Shown here piece after piece: positions 7,644-14,628 of a stretch of DNA of 31,865 nt. The position numbers and the translations under genes are program-made. The notes below the pieces were generated by a model. That model worked only from the letters and a program-made list of their open reading frames with translations. It searched no databases and was not told the DNA's origin. Origin of the DNA: JAWXUK01 sp044432725 (GTDB lineage: Bacteria; Bacillota; Clostridia; Oscillospirales; Oscillospiraceae); the NCBI GenBank assembly GCA_044432725.1, contig JAWXUL010000030.1:1-31865 (forward strand), written 5' to 3'. Positions within the stretch are counted from its first letter, which is position 1; each line of letters starts with the position of its first letter.

Positions 7644-7663
7644 GCCCCTACCTGAGTAGGGGC
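7644..7663 (-). other. Intercistronic stem-loop
   Basis: GCCCCTAC and GTAGGGGC form a perfect 8-bp stem with a 4-base loop in the 118-base gap between the lipoprotein and MBOAT genes. No T-run follows on the minus strand. A polypyrimidine run (the GA-rich stretch at 7665-7690 on plus) precedes it. An RNA-processing or mRNA-stability element within the operon is more likely than a terminator. Confidence 0.5.
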
Positions 7664-7692
7664 TAAGAAGAAAGAAAGAGAGAGAGACTTCC

Positions 7693-8472
7693 TTAAGAGA
7701 AGTTGCTGTTAAAATTGCTGACAATGGTTTCATACTCAGGGTGGACTACCATCATCACATAGTTACCATTGCTGACCACAGCAGATTGGCTTGTCCATAC
7801 TTCTGTTGCTTCTGGATAGAAGGCACCACCATCCACTTGGGCATCAATTCGTGCTTGGAAGATGCCTTTCACTGTTTCTGCGTCTGCAGCGTTGGCTACT
7901 TCTACCAGTGCCAGCTCAGAAGCCACAGCTGTCATCATTGCCATATAAATTTCATTTTGTACCAAAGAAACATTTTCAAGACCTGCATAGAAATTAGGTA
8001 AGAAATCATCAGGGACTTTTTCTAGCATACCCATTTCGTGTGCACCAATCACAGATTGATAAAAAGCATTCAAATCCACAGCAGAATCAGAGGCGGATGG
8101 GGTTTCTGGCTCTGTTTCTGGCTCGGTGTCTGGTGCTGCTTCGTCTTCTGGGGTTTGTTCTTCTGTCTCTGGTTCAGTCTCTGTTTCCTCATCATCTGCA
8201 ATATCTTCTGGGGGAGGGGTTGCGTTAGGGTCAGAGTTTTCGATCTCGTCGTCAGAAGGGATCTCTTGGTCATCTGGCACAGCGTCATCCTCGTTGCCCA
8301 GACTCATATCTCCCACAGGATCTCCAGGGGTGAGATCTTGTCCTACGGTTGTGTCATCACTAGGGCTTGGGTTTGTACCCTCTGTGTCACCTTCGCCACC
8401 ACAGGCAGTCAATAAGGCAAGGGATAACAGCGCTGTGCTTCCTAAGATACCAAGTTGTTTCAAGTTTTTCAT
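7693..8472 (-). CDS. DUF4358 lipoprotein
   Basis: The 259-aa protein is predicted to be an outer-surface lipoprotein. Its signal peptide ends in the lipobox LLTAC, with Cys24 as the lipidated residue. Residues about 25-125 are a disordered Asp/Glu/Thr/Pro spacer with repeated ETEPET-like blocks. The C-terminal 125 residues form a compact domain similar to DUF4358 (LNAFYQSVIGAHEMGMLEKV, MAMMTAVASELALVEVANA, ETVKGIFQARIDAQ and MMVVHPEYETIVSNF). Its position ahead of MBOAT and DHHW genes suggests a role in the same surface acylation pathway, but the function of DUF4358 is not known to me. GGAGG at 8481-8485 supports the ATG at 8472. No clear promoter was found upstream. Confidence 0.85.
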   Translation of the reverse strand: MKNLKQLGILGSTALLSLALLTACGGEGDTEGTNPSPSDDTTVGQDLTPGDPVGDMSLGNEDDAVPDDQEIPSDDEIENSDPNATPPPEDIADDEETETEPETEEQTPEDEAAPDTEPETEPETPSASDSAVDLNAFYQSVIGAHEMGMLEKVPDDFLPNFYAGLENVSLVQNEIYMAMMTAVASELALVEVANAADAETVKGIFQARIDAQVDGGAFYPEATEVWTSQSAVVSNGNYVMMVVHPEYETIVSNFNSNFS

Positions 8473-8652
8473 AATGTGTTCCTCCATATATTTGAGCTTT
8501 CATATCTGTGACTTTCTTTTTTGTCACGTTAGTTCAGACGGCAGGTTTCATAAAAAGTTCCAGAAAAACAAAAAATTTTTTTATACAAACCAATTCTTTG
8601 GTTTTTCTTGTTCTTTGGCACATTCCCTTACTTTTTTGACACAAAAGAAATA

Positions 8653-9630
8653 TTATTTTTTCTTTAGCACTGTATCAGGGAAATATTTTTTTACAAAATC
8701 AATATCATCTAATTGAAAGGTTTTTCCCTTTAAATAATCCAAGGGGCTTTCTTCCCCCTGAAAGGGAAATCCCACACGATACGAGCACAGTGCTTGCCCT
8801 TTTTTTCCATAGGGCTTGTCCAAAGCCAGATCCCCATATTTCCCATCTCCCAAAAGAGGATGACCCATGTGGGCAAATTGTGCCCTGATTTGATGGGTGC
8901 GTCCTGTATGGAGTTCACAGCGTACCAAAGACAGCCCCCTATGCTCTGCTAGCACATCATAATGAGTGATGGCTGTTTTCCCACCTGACACAGGGCTGTC
9001 ATAGACATAAACTTGCTTTTTATTTTTATCTCGCAAGAGAAAATCCTCTAGTTTTCCTTGCTGTTTCTCCAATGTGCCGTGAATCACAGCCAGATATTCT
9101 TTTTTCACTTCACGATTTTTTATTTTGTCATTCATCTCTCGAAGCCCTGTGGCTGTCTTGGCTGCAATGACAATGCCAGAGGTGTTTCTGTCGATGCGAT
9201 TACACAGGGCTGGGGCAAAGCTGTGGGCTTCTCTGGGCTTCCATTCCTTATTGAGATAGAGATATGCCTGTAAATGGGTCAGGAGATTGTTGCTTTCTCC
9301 TGATTCATCATGATGTACCACAAGACCTGCGGGCTTGTTCAGTAACAAAATATGTTCATCCTCGTAGACAAGGCTTATATTGGGTTTCACAATGGACAGA
9401 TAAGCTGTGTCAGGGCTAGGCTTTTGAAAAAATTCATCATTGATGTATAGTTGCAGTGTGTCACCCACCACCAAGCGATAGTCCCCTTTCACTGCTTTCC
9501 CATTGCATTTCAAACGTTTTAATCGAAAATATTTCTGGCTTAGGGTAGTGGGTAACAGAGGTACGGCTTTTTGTAAAAAACGGTCATACCGCTGACCTTG
9601 GTCATTTTTGCTGATGTGGATTTCTTTCAT
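8653..9630 (-). CDS. RluA-family pseudouridine synthase
   Basis: The 325-aa cytoplasmic RNA-modifying enzyme converts uridine to pseudouridine, most likely in 23S rRNA as RluC and RluD do. An S4-like RNA-binding domain occupies about residues 10-75 (RYDRFLQKAVP and VVGDTLQLYIND). The catalytic domain contains LLLNKPAGLVVH, the active-site segment CNRIDRNTSGIVI with the catalytic Asp, and the late motif RCELHTGRTHQIRAQFAHMGHPLLGDGKYG. RIDRNTSG differs slightly from the usual HRLDRDTSG but keeps R-x-D. The exact target uridine cannot be assigned. The ATG at 9630 has an AGAAGGG sequence upstream. It diverges from the yceD-rpmF operon across a repeat-bearing region. Confidence 0.93.
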   Translation of the reverse strand: MKEIHISKNDQGQRYDRFLQKAVPLLPTTLSQKYFRLKRLKCNGKAVKGDYRLVVGDTLQLYINDEFFQKPSPDTAYLSIVKPNISLVYEDEHILLLNKPAGLVVHHDESGESNNLLTHLQAYLYLNKEWKPREAHSFAPALCNRIDRNTSGIVIAAKTATGLREMNDKIKNREVKKEYLAVIHGTLEKQQGKLEDFLLRDKNKKQVYVYDSPVSGGKTAITHYDVLAEHRGLSLVRCELHTGRTHQIRAQFAHMGHPLLGDGKYGDLALDKPYGKKGQALCSYRVGFPFQGEESPLDYLKGKTFQLDDIDFVKKYFPDTVLKKK

Positions 9631-9645
9631 TTTGCTACCCTTCTT

Positions 9646-9703
9646 TTTGTGAAATTTAGTTCTTTTTCTTGTGAAATATAGTTTTTTCTTGCGAAAATTA
9701 GCT
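9646..9703. repeat. Three 16-bp direct repeats in a divergent intergenic region
   Basis: TTTGTGAAATTTAGTT (9646-9661), CTTGTGAAATATAGTT (9668-9683) and CTTGCGAAAATTAGCT (9688-9703) repeat with steps of 22 and 20 bases, about two helical turns. They lie between the RluA-type start at 9630 and the yceD promoter at 9750. No protein-coding explanation fits. They could be binding sites for a regulator of either gene. Confidence 0.65.
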
Positions 9704-9749
9704 CTTTACTATTTCAACACAAAAAATTAAATTTGTCAAGAAAAAAATG

Positions 9750-9778
9750 TTGACATTTCCCCAATGATTGGGTATAAT
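9750..9778 (+). promoter_or_regulatory. Consensus sigma-A promoter of yceD-rpmF
   Basis: TTGACA (9750-9755) and TATAAT (9773-9778) have a 17-base spacer. The predicted transcript starts near 9785, about 34 bases before the yceD start codon. Such a strong promoter fits a ribosomal protein operon. Confidence 0.88.
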
Positions 9779-9818
9779 ATATTTTGTACCATTTCGTAAG
9801 AAGGAAAGGAGATCTCTT

Positions 9819-10358
9819 ATGGCACAGTTTGCCCCAGAAACTTGGCATAGTCCCAGAGTGGATTTACAAAGACTCCTTCTCCAGCCCGAGGGGAAAATTT
9901 TGATTGAATTTTCTTTGGATTTATCCCATTTGGATTTTTTCGGAGAAAAACCCATTGAAAAACCTGTTCATGTAAGCGCTAGTGTGACCAACCATGCCGG
10001 TGCTCTTCACCTAGAAGGTCAGGTATCCTCTCTCTTAACCCAATGCTGTGACCGTTGCTTGGTTCCTTTTACCAGAGAAAAGGTGGTTGTTTTAAACCAT
10101 CTCCTTGCCACCAGTTTAGAAGATGAAGAACACGAGGAAATCATCTTGCTAGATGGCACGACTCTGCCACTGGACGAAGTTGCCACCACAGCCTTTATCC
10201 TTGAAATGGATACAAAAACTCTTTGTGATGACCATTGCTTAGGGCTTTGTGCCACTTGTGGTGCAAATTTAAACGAAAATCCCTGTGGCTGTTCTAAAAA
10301 CAGTGATTCTCCCTTTGCTGCATTGGCTTCGTTGCTAGAGGAAAAATCGTCATCTTAA
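9819..10358 (+). CDS. yceD: YceD/DUF177 family protein
   Basis: The 179-aa protein belongs to the DUF177 (YceD, 23S rRNA accumulation) family, which almost always precedes rpmF. It has a mixed N-terminal domain, the segment LTQCCDRCLVPFTREK with a CxxC pair, a conserved acidic stretch, and a Cys-rich end (CDDHCLGLCATCGANLNENP followed by CGC), typical of the Gram-positive branch. The frame is open further upstream across the promoter, but AGGAG at 9807-9811 fixes the ATG at 9819. The stop is 40 bases before rpmF. In other bacteria the family affects 23S rRNA processing or accumulation, though the mechanism is not settled. Confidence 0.92.
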   Translation: MAQFAPETWHSPRVDLQRLLLQPEGKILIEFSLDLSHLDFFGEKPIEKPVHVSASVTNHAGALHLEGQVSSLLTQCCDRCLVPFTREKVVVLNHLLATSLEDEEHEEIILLDGTTLPLDEVATTAFILEMDTKTLCDDHCLGLCATCGANLNENPCGCSKNSDSPFAALASLLEEKSSS

Positions 10359-10398
10359 CGTATCACAAAATGGTGCGAAAATGTAAGGAGGTGTCCCC

Positions 10399-10590
10399 AT
10401 GGCAGTCCCAAAAAGAAAAGTATCGAAAGCTCGTCGTGACAAACGTCGTAGTGCTCACTGGAAACTGGAAACCCCTGGTCTTGCTACATGCCCTAAATGT
10501 GGCGAGCCACGTTTGCCTCACAGAATGTGCAAAGCTTGTTTGACCTATAACGGTCGTACCTTTGAACTAAGCAAACCAGTTGAAGCCTAA
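10399..10590 (+). CDS. rpmF: 50S ribosomal protein L32
   Basis: The 63-aa protein begins MAVPKRKVSKARRDKRRSAH, the classic bL32 start. It carries the zinc-ribbon form with TCPKCGEPRLPHRMCKAC, two CxxC pairs that would bind one Zn. A near-perfect ribosome-binding site, AAGGAGGTG (10385-10393), precedes the ATG. The gene follows yceD in the usual order and is ended by the hairpin at 10641-10681. The zinc-binding version is often paralleled elsewhere in a genome by a Cys-free copy used under zinc limitation; none is in this window. Confidence 0.97.
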   Translation: MAVPKRKVSKARRDKRRSAHWKLETPGLATCPKCGEPRLPHRMCKACLTYNGRTFELSKPVEA

Positions 10591-10640
10591 ATCTCGTGAT
10601 GCCTGACCAGAGAACTGCTGTCAGGTGTTCCAAAAATATG

Positions 10641-10681
10641 CCACAAATATCCAAAGTATCGTGATATTTGTGGCTATTTTT
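10641..10681 (+). terminator. Rho-independent terminator after rpmF
   Basis: CCACAAATATC (10641-10651) pairs perfectly with GATATTTGTGG (10663-10673) and is followed by CTATTTTT. The stem can be extended on both sides by A/T pairs with one bulge. A smaller CCTGAC/GTCAGG hairpin lies between it and the rpmF stop codon. Confidence 0.85.
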
Positions 10682-10728
10682 CGAAAAAAGTTTTTACCAA
10701 ATATTCCCTTTTCCGAAGGAGGATCCTG

Positions 10729-11547
10729 TTGAAGATTATCGACGCTCACATCCATCTTTTTCCCCCAGAACACACCTATGGCAAGGTGATGGCAGAAGCT
10801 GTGGGACACCAAAACAACGTGCCTCACCTACGAGAGGTGTATCAGGACTTAAACATCAAAAAAGCAGTGGTCATGAGCAACCAAAAGCTCTCGCCACACC
10901 ATCATGAATATGACGAGGATTTGTTTCACTATTGTATCGGGTTGGATACTTTTGTCATGAAAGGGGGGCTGACCCCTGGACGAATTGACAAAATCGAAGC
11001 AAATCTAAAAAGAAAAAATTGTTGTGGTGTGAAGCTGTACCCTGGATATGTCAAGCTTTGGTTGACAGATAAGATGTATTATCCAGTTTATGAGCTTGCC
11101 CAGACTTATCAAAAGCCTGTGGCAGTGCACATGGGCTTGACCGCACATCCAAAAGCACATTTGAAATATAGCCACCCTCTTGTCTTGGACGAGGTTGCCT
11201 CTGATTTTCGGAAAACGAAATTTGTTCTTTGCCACTTGGGGAATCCTTTTTTACAGGACACAGTTGCTGTTCTCACGAAAAACCCCAATGTTTCCACAGA
11301 TTTATCAGGTCTTTTAGAAGGGCCTGTGGATTTAGAGCAATATTTCCGTGATTACGAGGGTTATACTAAAATGTTAAAGGACTGGCTCTGCTATATGGGT
11401 TGTTGGGAGAGGATTCTCTTTGGTACTGACTTCCCCATTGTGAATTATGGGGATTATATTAAGTTCATCAGTCATCTTGTGCCAGAGCATCATTGGGACA
11501 AGGTGTTTTTTGAAAATGCAAATTATGTTTATAAATTAGGGCTGTAG
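10729..11547 (+). CDS. Amidohydrolase family (Amidohydro_2) metal-dependent hydrolase
   Basis: The 272-aa TIM-barrel enzyme starts KIIDAHIHLFPPEHTYG, with the HxH metal pair on strand 1. It continues with GVKLYPGYVKLW, KPVAVHMGLTAHPKAHLKY, FVLCHLGNPFL, NVSTDLSGLL and the final WERILFGTDFPIVNYG, whose Asp is the expected catalytic residue. This is the Amidohydro_2 layout of decarboxylases and hydrolases related to aminocarboxymuconate-semialdehyde decarboxylase. The substrate is unknown. Translation most likely starts at a TTG (10729) because AAGGAGG (10716-10722) sits six bases before it and no better ATG exists. It follows the rpmF terminator; I see no strong promoter. Confidence 0.87.
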   Translation: MKIIDAHIHLFPPEHTYGKVMAEAVGHQNNVPHLREVYQDLNIKKAVVMSNQKLSPHHHEYDEDLFHYCIGLDTFVMKGGLTPGRIDKIEANLKRKNCCGVKLYPGYVKLWLTDKMYYPVYELAQTYQKPVAVHMGLTAHPKAHLKYSHPLVLDEVASDFRKTKFVLCHLGNPFLQDTVAVLTKNPNVSTDLSGLLEGPVDLEQYFRDYEGYTKMLKDWLCYMGCWERILFGTDFPIVNYGDYIKFISHLVPEHHWDKVFFENANYVYKLGL

Positions 11548-11595
11548 AATTACCAGCTCTGATTCGATTCCGCCATACAGAAAGGATTAAATTAT

Positions 11596-12114
11596 ATGGA
11601 TTTTTTATCACTCGCTGAATCTCGCTTCTCTGTCAGAAACTTCCTCCCTAAAGAGATAGAAACAGAGAAATTGGAGAAAATTCTACAAGCTGGTCATTTG
11701 GCCCCTACTGGGAAAAATACCCAACCTCAACGAATCTTGGTGATGAACAACAAAGAAACACTGGACAAACTGAAAGAATGTACCAAATGTCATTTCGATG
11801 CACCTTTGGCTCTTTTGTTGTGCTATGATCCCAACGATGCCTATGTGCGTCCCTATGATGGTGCCAATGGTTCTATCATCGATGCTTCTATTGTGGGTAC
11901 CCATATGATGTTAGAAGCTACAGATCTTGGTCTTGGCTCTACTTGGGTTATGCACTATAACCCAGAAAAGATGCGTGAAGCCTTTGCTGTGCCAGAAAAC
12001 TTTGAAATGTGTGCTTTGCTGGTCATTGGCTACCCTTCTGATGCTGCAAAACCTCTTGCTATGCACACAGAATATGACGACCCCAAAAATTTGGTCTTTT
12101 ATAATCAGTTTTAA
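11596..12114 (+). CDS. Nitroreductase family FMN oxidoreductase
   Basis: The 172-aa protein has the nitroreductase fold: ESRFSVRNFLPKEI at the N-terminus for FMN phosphate binding, AGHLAPTGKNTQPQRILV, and near the C-terminus ASIVGTHMMLEATDLGLGSTWV followed by LLVIGYPSD. These are FMN-binding dimeric enzymes that reduce nitro compounds, quinones or other acceptors with NAD(P)H. The natural substrate is not predictable. At about 170 residues it belongs to the short form common in Clostridia. It follows the amidohydrolase by 48 bases with AAAGGA before the ATG, so the two may be co-transcribed, and it is ended by the hairpin at 12120-12143. Confidence 0.9.
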   Translation: MDFLSLAESRFSVRNFLPKEIETEKLEKILQAGHLAPTGKNTQPQRILVMNNKETLDKLKECTKCHFDAPLALLLCYDPNDAYVRPYDGANGSIIDASIVGTHMMLEATDLGLGSTWVMHYNPEKMREAFAVPENFEMCALLVIGYPSDAAKPLAMHTEYDDPKNLVFYNQF

Positions 12115-12119
12115 TCCTT

Positions 12120-12150
12120 CCCCCTCGGCCGTGGTCGAGGGGGGATTTTA
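12120..12150 (+). terminator. Rho-independent terminator after the nitroreductase
   Basis: CCCCCTCG (12120-12127) pairs with CGAGGGGG (12136-12143) around an 8-base loop, followed by ATTTTATGG and TTTTTTC. The GC-rich stem directly after the stop codon makes this convincing. Confidence 0.82.
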
Positions 12151-12187
12151 TGGTTTTTTCTTCCAGAGAAAGAGCCATTTGACAACA

Positions 12188-12348
12188 GGGAACCTCTAAA
12201 AACCCCTAAACAACAATAAAACAATTCCTTCGCCCTAATTTTTGCCCTGAAAAAGTTCTGAATCCACCAAGGATGAAGAACTTTTTCAGAACAATCTAAG
12301 AACAAAAAAATTTGTACTCTTGTCCCCCAAGAGTTTTTAGAGGTCCCC
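12188..12348. mobile_element. MITE-like element, copy 1 (161 bp)
   Basis: The terminal inverted repeats are GGGAACCTCTAAAAAC (12188-12203) and the complement of GTTTTTAGAGGTCCCC (12333-12348), matching at 15 of 16 positions. Both sides are flanked by AACA (12184-12187 and 12349-12352), consistent with a 4-bp target duplication. In the centre CTGAAAAAGTTCT (12247-12259) pairs with AGAACTTTTTCAG (12277-12289) around an AATCCACCAAGGAT loop. It has no coding capacity. The last 46 bases are closely similar to the end of the element at 16867-17030. It lies upstream of the promoter at 12475. Confidence 0.65.
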
Positions 12349-12474
12349 AACAGCTTTTCTTCACGGCTTTCTCCCTCAAGCTCCTTTGGTTTTTGTCTTT
12401 TGCTGCAAGGGATTTTTCACCTAATCAAAAAATGAAAATGATGGAAATTAATGGTGCTATTGCAAAAATAACTC

Positions 12475-12503
12475 TTGACAAATTCAATAAAATAGGATAC
12501 ACT
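12475..12503 (+). promoter_or_regulatory. Promoter of the acyl-CoA dehydrogenase fusion gene
   Basis: TTGACA (12475-12480) is followed after 17 bases by TACACT (12498-12503), a perfect -35 with a weaker -10. The start would be near 12510, about 70 bases before the gene. A partial PerR-like palindrome overlaps the -10 and start point. Confidence 0.65.
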
Positions 12504-12517
12504 AATAATAGTAATCA
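12503..12517 (+). promoter_or_regulatory. Possible PerR-type operator
   Basis: TAATAAT-A-GTAATCA matches the PerR consensus TTATAATNATTATAA at 10 of 14 informative positions, well in the left half and poorly in the right. It overlaps the -10 and start of the promoter. PerR control of flavodiiron and rubredoxin genes is established in Clostridium acetobutylicum. The match here is weak and A/T-rich DNA gives chance hits. Confidence 0.25.
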
Positions 12518-12581
12518 TTCTCAACAAAAAGGAAGATAATAGAGATTTTTACCAAAATATTTTTCAATGGAGGTACGTCAT

Positions 12582-14483
12582 ATGTTTAAAACCACAGAAA
12601 AACAGGAAGAACTTCGCAGAGTTATTCGAGAGTTTGCTGAAACAGAAGTAAAACCTATTGCCTTTCAGCTTGACCAAGGAAATGATTTTCCCCATGAAGC
12701 CATTAAAAAACTAGGAAAAATGGGCTATATGGGCATTCCTTATCCAAGCAGCTATGGTGGTGCTGAGCTGGATGCACTCAGCTATGCAATCGCAGTGGAA
12801 GAGCTGGCACGTGTAGACGGTGGGACAGGAGTCATTCTTTCTGCACACGTTTCTTTGGGTACTTATCCTATCTTTGCTTTTGGTACAGAAGAGCAAAAAA
12901 GAAGATACCTTCCACCTCTATTAAAAGGAGATAAATTAGGGGCTTTTGGTTTGACAGAAGCAAACGCAGGAAGCGATGCTGGTGGAACAGAAACCACGGC
13001 TGTCCTTCATGGAAACCACTATCTTTTAAACGGTAGTAAAATTTTTATCACAAACGCCCCCATTGCAGAAACTTATGTGGTCATGGCTGTGACCACTCCT
13101 GACATTGGTACCAAAGGGATTTCCGCCTTTATCGTGGAAAAAGGCTGGGAAGGCTTCACTTTTGGAGACCATTATGATAAATTAGGCATACGTTCCTCCT
13201 CCACAGCAGAACTAAACTTTAATGACGTCAAAGTCCCCAAAGAAAATCTTTTGGGAAAAGAAGGCGAAGGTTTTAAAATCGCAATGGCGACACTGGACGG
13301 TGGTCGGATTGGTATTGCTGCCCAAGCTTTGGGGATTGCCCAAGGTTCTTTTGAAAACGCTTTGGAATATTCAAAGGAGAGAGAGCAGTTTGGCAAGCCT
13401 ATTTGTAATCAACAAGCCATCTCTTTCAAATTGGCTGATATGGCGACGAAACTCCGTTGTGCTAGATTGCTGGTCTATTCTGCTGCCTCTTTGAAAGAAG
13501 CCCACGAGCCTTATGGTCTGGAATCTGCCATGGCAAAACAATATGCTTCTGACATTTGTCTGGAAGTGGTGAATGATGCCGTGCAAATTTTCGGTGGGAC
13601 AGGCTATTTAAAAGGAATGGACGTGGAGCGTGCCTATCGTGATGCGAAAATCACCACCATCTATGAAGGCACCAATGAAATCCAACGGGTTGTGATTGCC
13701 TCTCACCTGATTGGTCCTATGGCAAAAGAACGAATCGCCACCAGAAAAACCAAAAAAGGTGGAGAAACTGGCGACCGTCGCACTGTCCTGTTCGAAGGCT
13801 CTGCAGAAGAAAAAGTCGCAGCTTTAGTGGCAGCTTTAGAGGGAGATGGCTATGACTTTAGTGTGGGCATTGATCCTCTCACCCCTATTATTGAAGCGGA
13901 GCGTGTGATCAGTGCAGGTAAGGGCATTGGCGCCAAAGAAAACATGAAGTTGGTGGAAGAACTTGCCAAACAAGCCGGTGGTGTGGTTGGTTCCTCTCGC
14001 CCTGTGGCTGAAACCTTGAGATATCTTCCTCTCAACCGTTACGTGGGTATGTCAGGACAAACCTTCAATGGTAACCTGTATATCGCTTGTGGTATTTCTG
14101 GGGCGAGCCAACATCTCAAAGGTATTAAAACAGCGACTACCATTGTTGCCATTAACAACAACAAAAATGCTCGTATTTTCAAGCATTGTGACTATGGTAT
14201 TGTGGGAGATGTGATGGAAATTTTGCCTCTTCTTGCCAAAGCATTGGATAATGGAAAAGCAAAAACACCTGCGCCACCTATGGTTAAAATGAAACGTCCT
14301 ACTGTCAAAAAAGCAGCACGTAGCTATCCTCTTTATGTTTGTAGTGGTTGTGCTTATGAATATGACAAAGAACGCGGGGACGAGGAAAACGATGTACACG
14401 AAGGAACTCCTTTCCAACGTTTGCCAGAAGACTGGGTTTGCCCTGAATGTGGCGAAGGAAAAGAAGTATTTATTGAAATTTAA
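12582..14483 (+). CDS. Acyl-CoA dehydrogenase / ETF-alpha FAD domain / rubredoxin fusion
   Basis: The 633-aa protein joins three redox modules. Residues 1 to about 380 are a complete acyl-CoA dehydrogenase of the short-chain/butyryl type, with FGLTEANAGSDAGG and FITNAPIAETYVV at the FAD/substrate site and the catalytic Glu at about 362 in TTIYEGTNEIQR. Residues about 405-555 match the FAD-binding C-terminal domain of ETF alpha (AGKGIGAKENMKLVEELA, GSSRPVAETLRYLPLNRYVG, LYIACGISGASQHLKGI and YGIVGDVMEILP) without the ETF N-terminal domain. Residues about 582-633 are a rubredoxin with CSGC (Cys587/590) and CPEC (Cys620/623). GGAGG at 12569-12573 supports the ATG at 12582; an earlier ATG overlaps that site. 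The next gene is a flavodiiron protein, so electrons can pass FAD to FAD to Fe to its diiron site. No ETF beta gene is nearby. Confidence 0.93.
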   Translation: MFKTTEKQEELRRVIREFAETEVKPIAFQLDQGNDFPHEAIKKLGKMGYMGIPYPSSYGGAELDALSYAIAVEELARVDGGTGVILSAHVSLGTYPIFAFGTEEQKRRYLPPLLKGDKLGAFGLTEANAGSDAGGTETTAVLHGNHYLLNGSKIFITNAPIAETYVVMAVTTPDIGTKGISAFIVEKGWEGFTFGDHYDKLGIRSSSTAELNFNDVKVPKENLLGKEGEGFKIAMATLDGGRIGIAAQALGIAQGSFENALEYSKEREQFGKPICNQQAISFKLADMATKLRCARLLVYSAASLKEAHEPYGLESAMAKQYASDICLEVVNDAVQIFGGTGYLKGMDVERAYRDAKITTIYEGTNEIQRVVIASHLIGPMAKERIATRKTKKGGETGDRRTVLFEGSAEEKVAALVAALEGDGYDFSVGIDPLTPIIEAERVISAGKGIGAKENMKLVEELAKQAGGVVGSSRPVAETLRYLPLNRYVGMSGQTFNGNLYIACGISGASQHLKGIKTATTIVAINNNKNARIFKHCDYGIVGDVMEILPLLAKALDNGKAKTPAPPMVKMKRPTVKKAARSYPLYVCSGCAYEYDKERGDEENDVHEGTPFQRLPEDWVCPECGEGKEVFIEI

Positions 14484-14526
14484 CAAAATGGTATTTCTCG
14501 ATGGCAAAAACTTTTGTCACCCCTAA

Positions 14527-14589
14527 GGGAAACTCTAATAATCCCTGACTTCCACAAAATTTATCTGTCAGAGTTTTTTAGATATCCCC
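14527..14589. repeat. Short degenerate inverted repeat related to the MITE-like family
   Basis: GGGAAACTCTAATAATCC at the left and the complement of a TTTTTTAGATATCCCC right end form an imperfect terminal inverted repeat resembling the ends of the 12188 and 16867 elements. The middle is only about 20 bases, including CTGAC and GTCAG arms. The whole can fold into one long imperfect hairpin between the fusion gene and the flavodiiron gene, where it could also lower read-through. Confidence 0.45.
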
Positions 14590-14628
14590 ATAATTTTAAG
14601 AGAAGCCCAAAAAAGGAGATTAAATAAT

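Noticed and set aside
7665..7690. GA-rich simple repeat
   Set aside because: Short and irregular. Mentioned with the neighbouring stem-loop but not called a separate repeat element.
8508..8527. GTGAC/GTCAC palindrome upstream of the DUF4358 lipoprotein
   Set aside because: Only five pairs and no promoter nearby that I could place, so it is too weak to call an operator.
8126..8716. A 196-codon plus-strand Ser-rich frame across the DUF4358 lipoprotein gene
   Set aside because: It is the complement of the Asp/Glu/Thr-rich spacer; low complexity keeps it open. No ribosome-binding site, and the lipobox protein on the other strand is clear.
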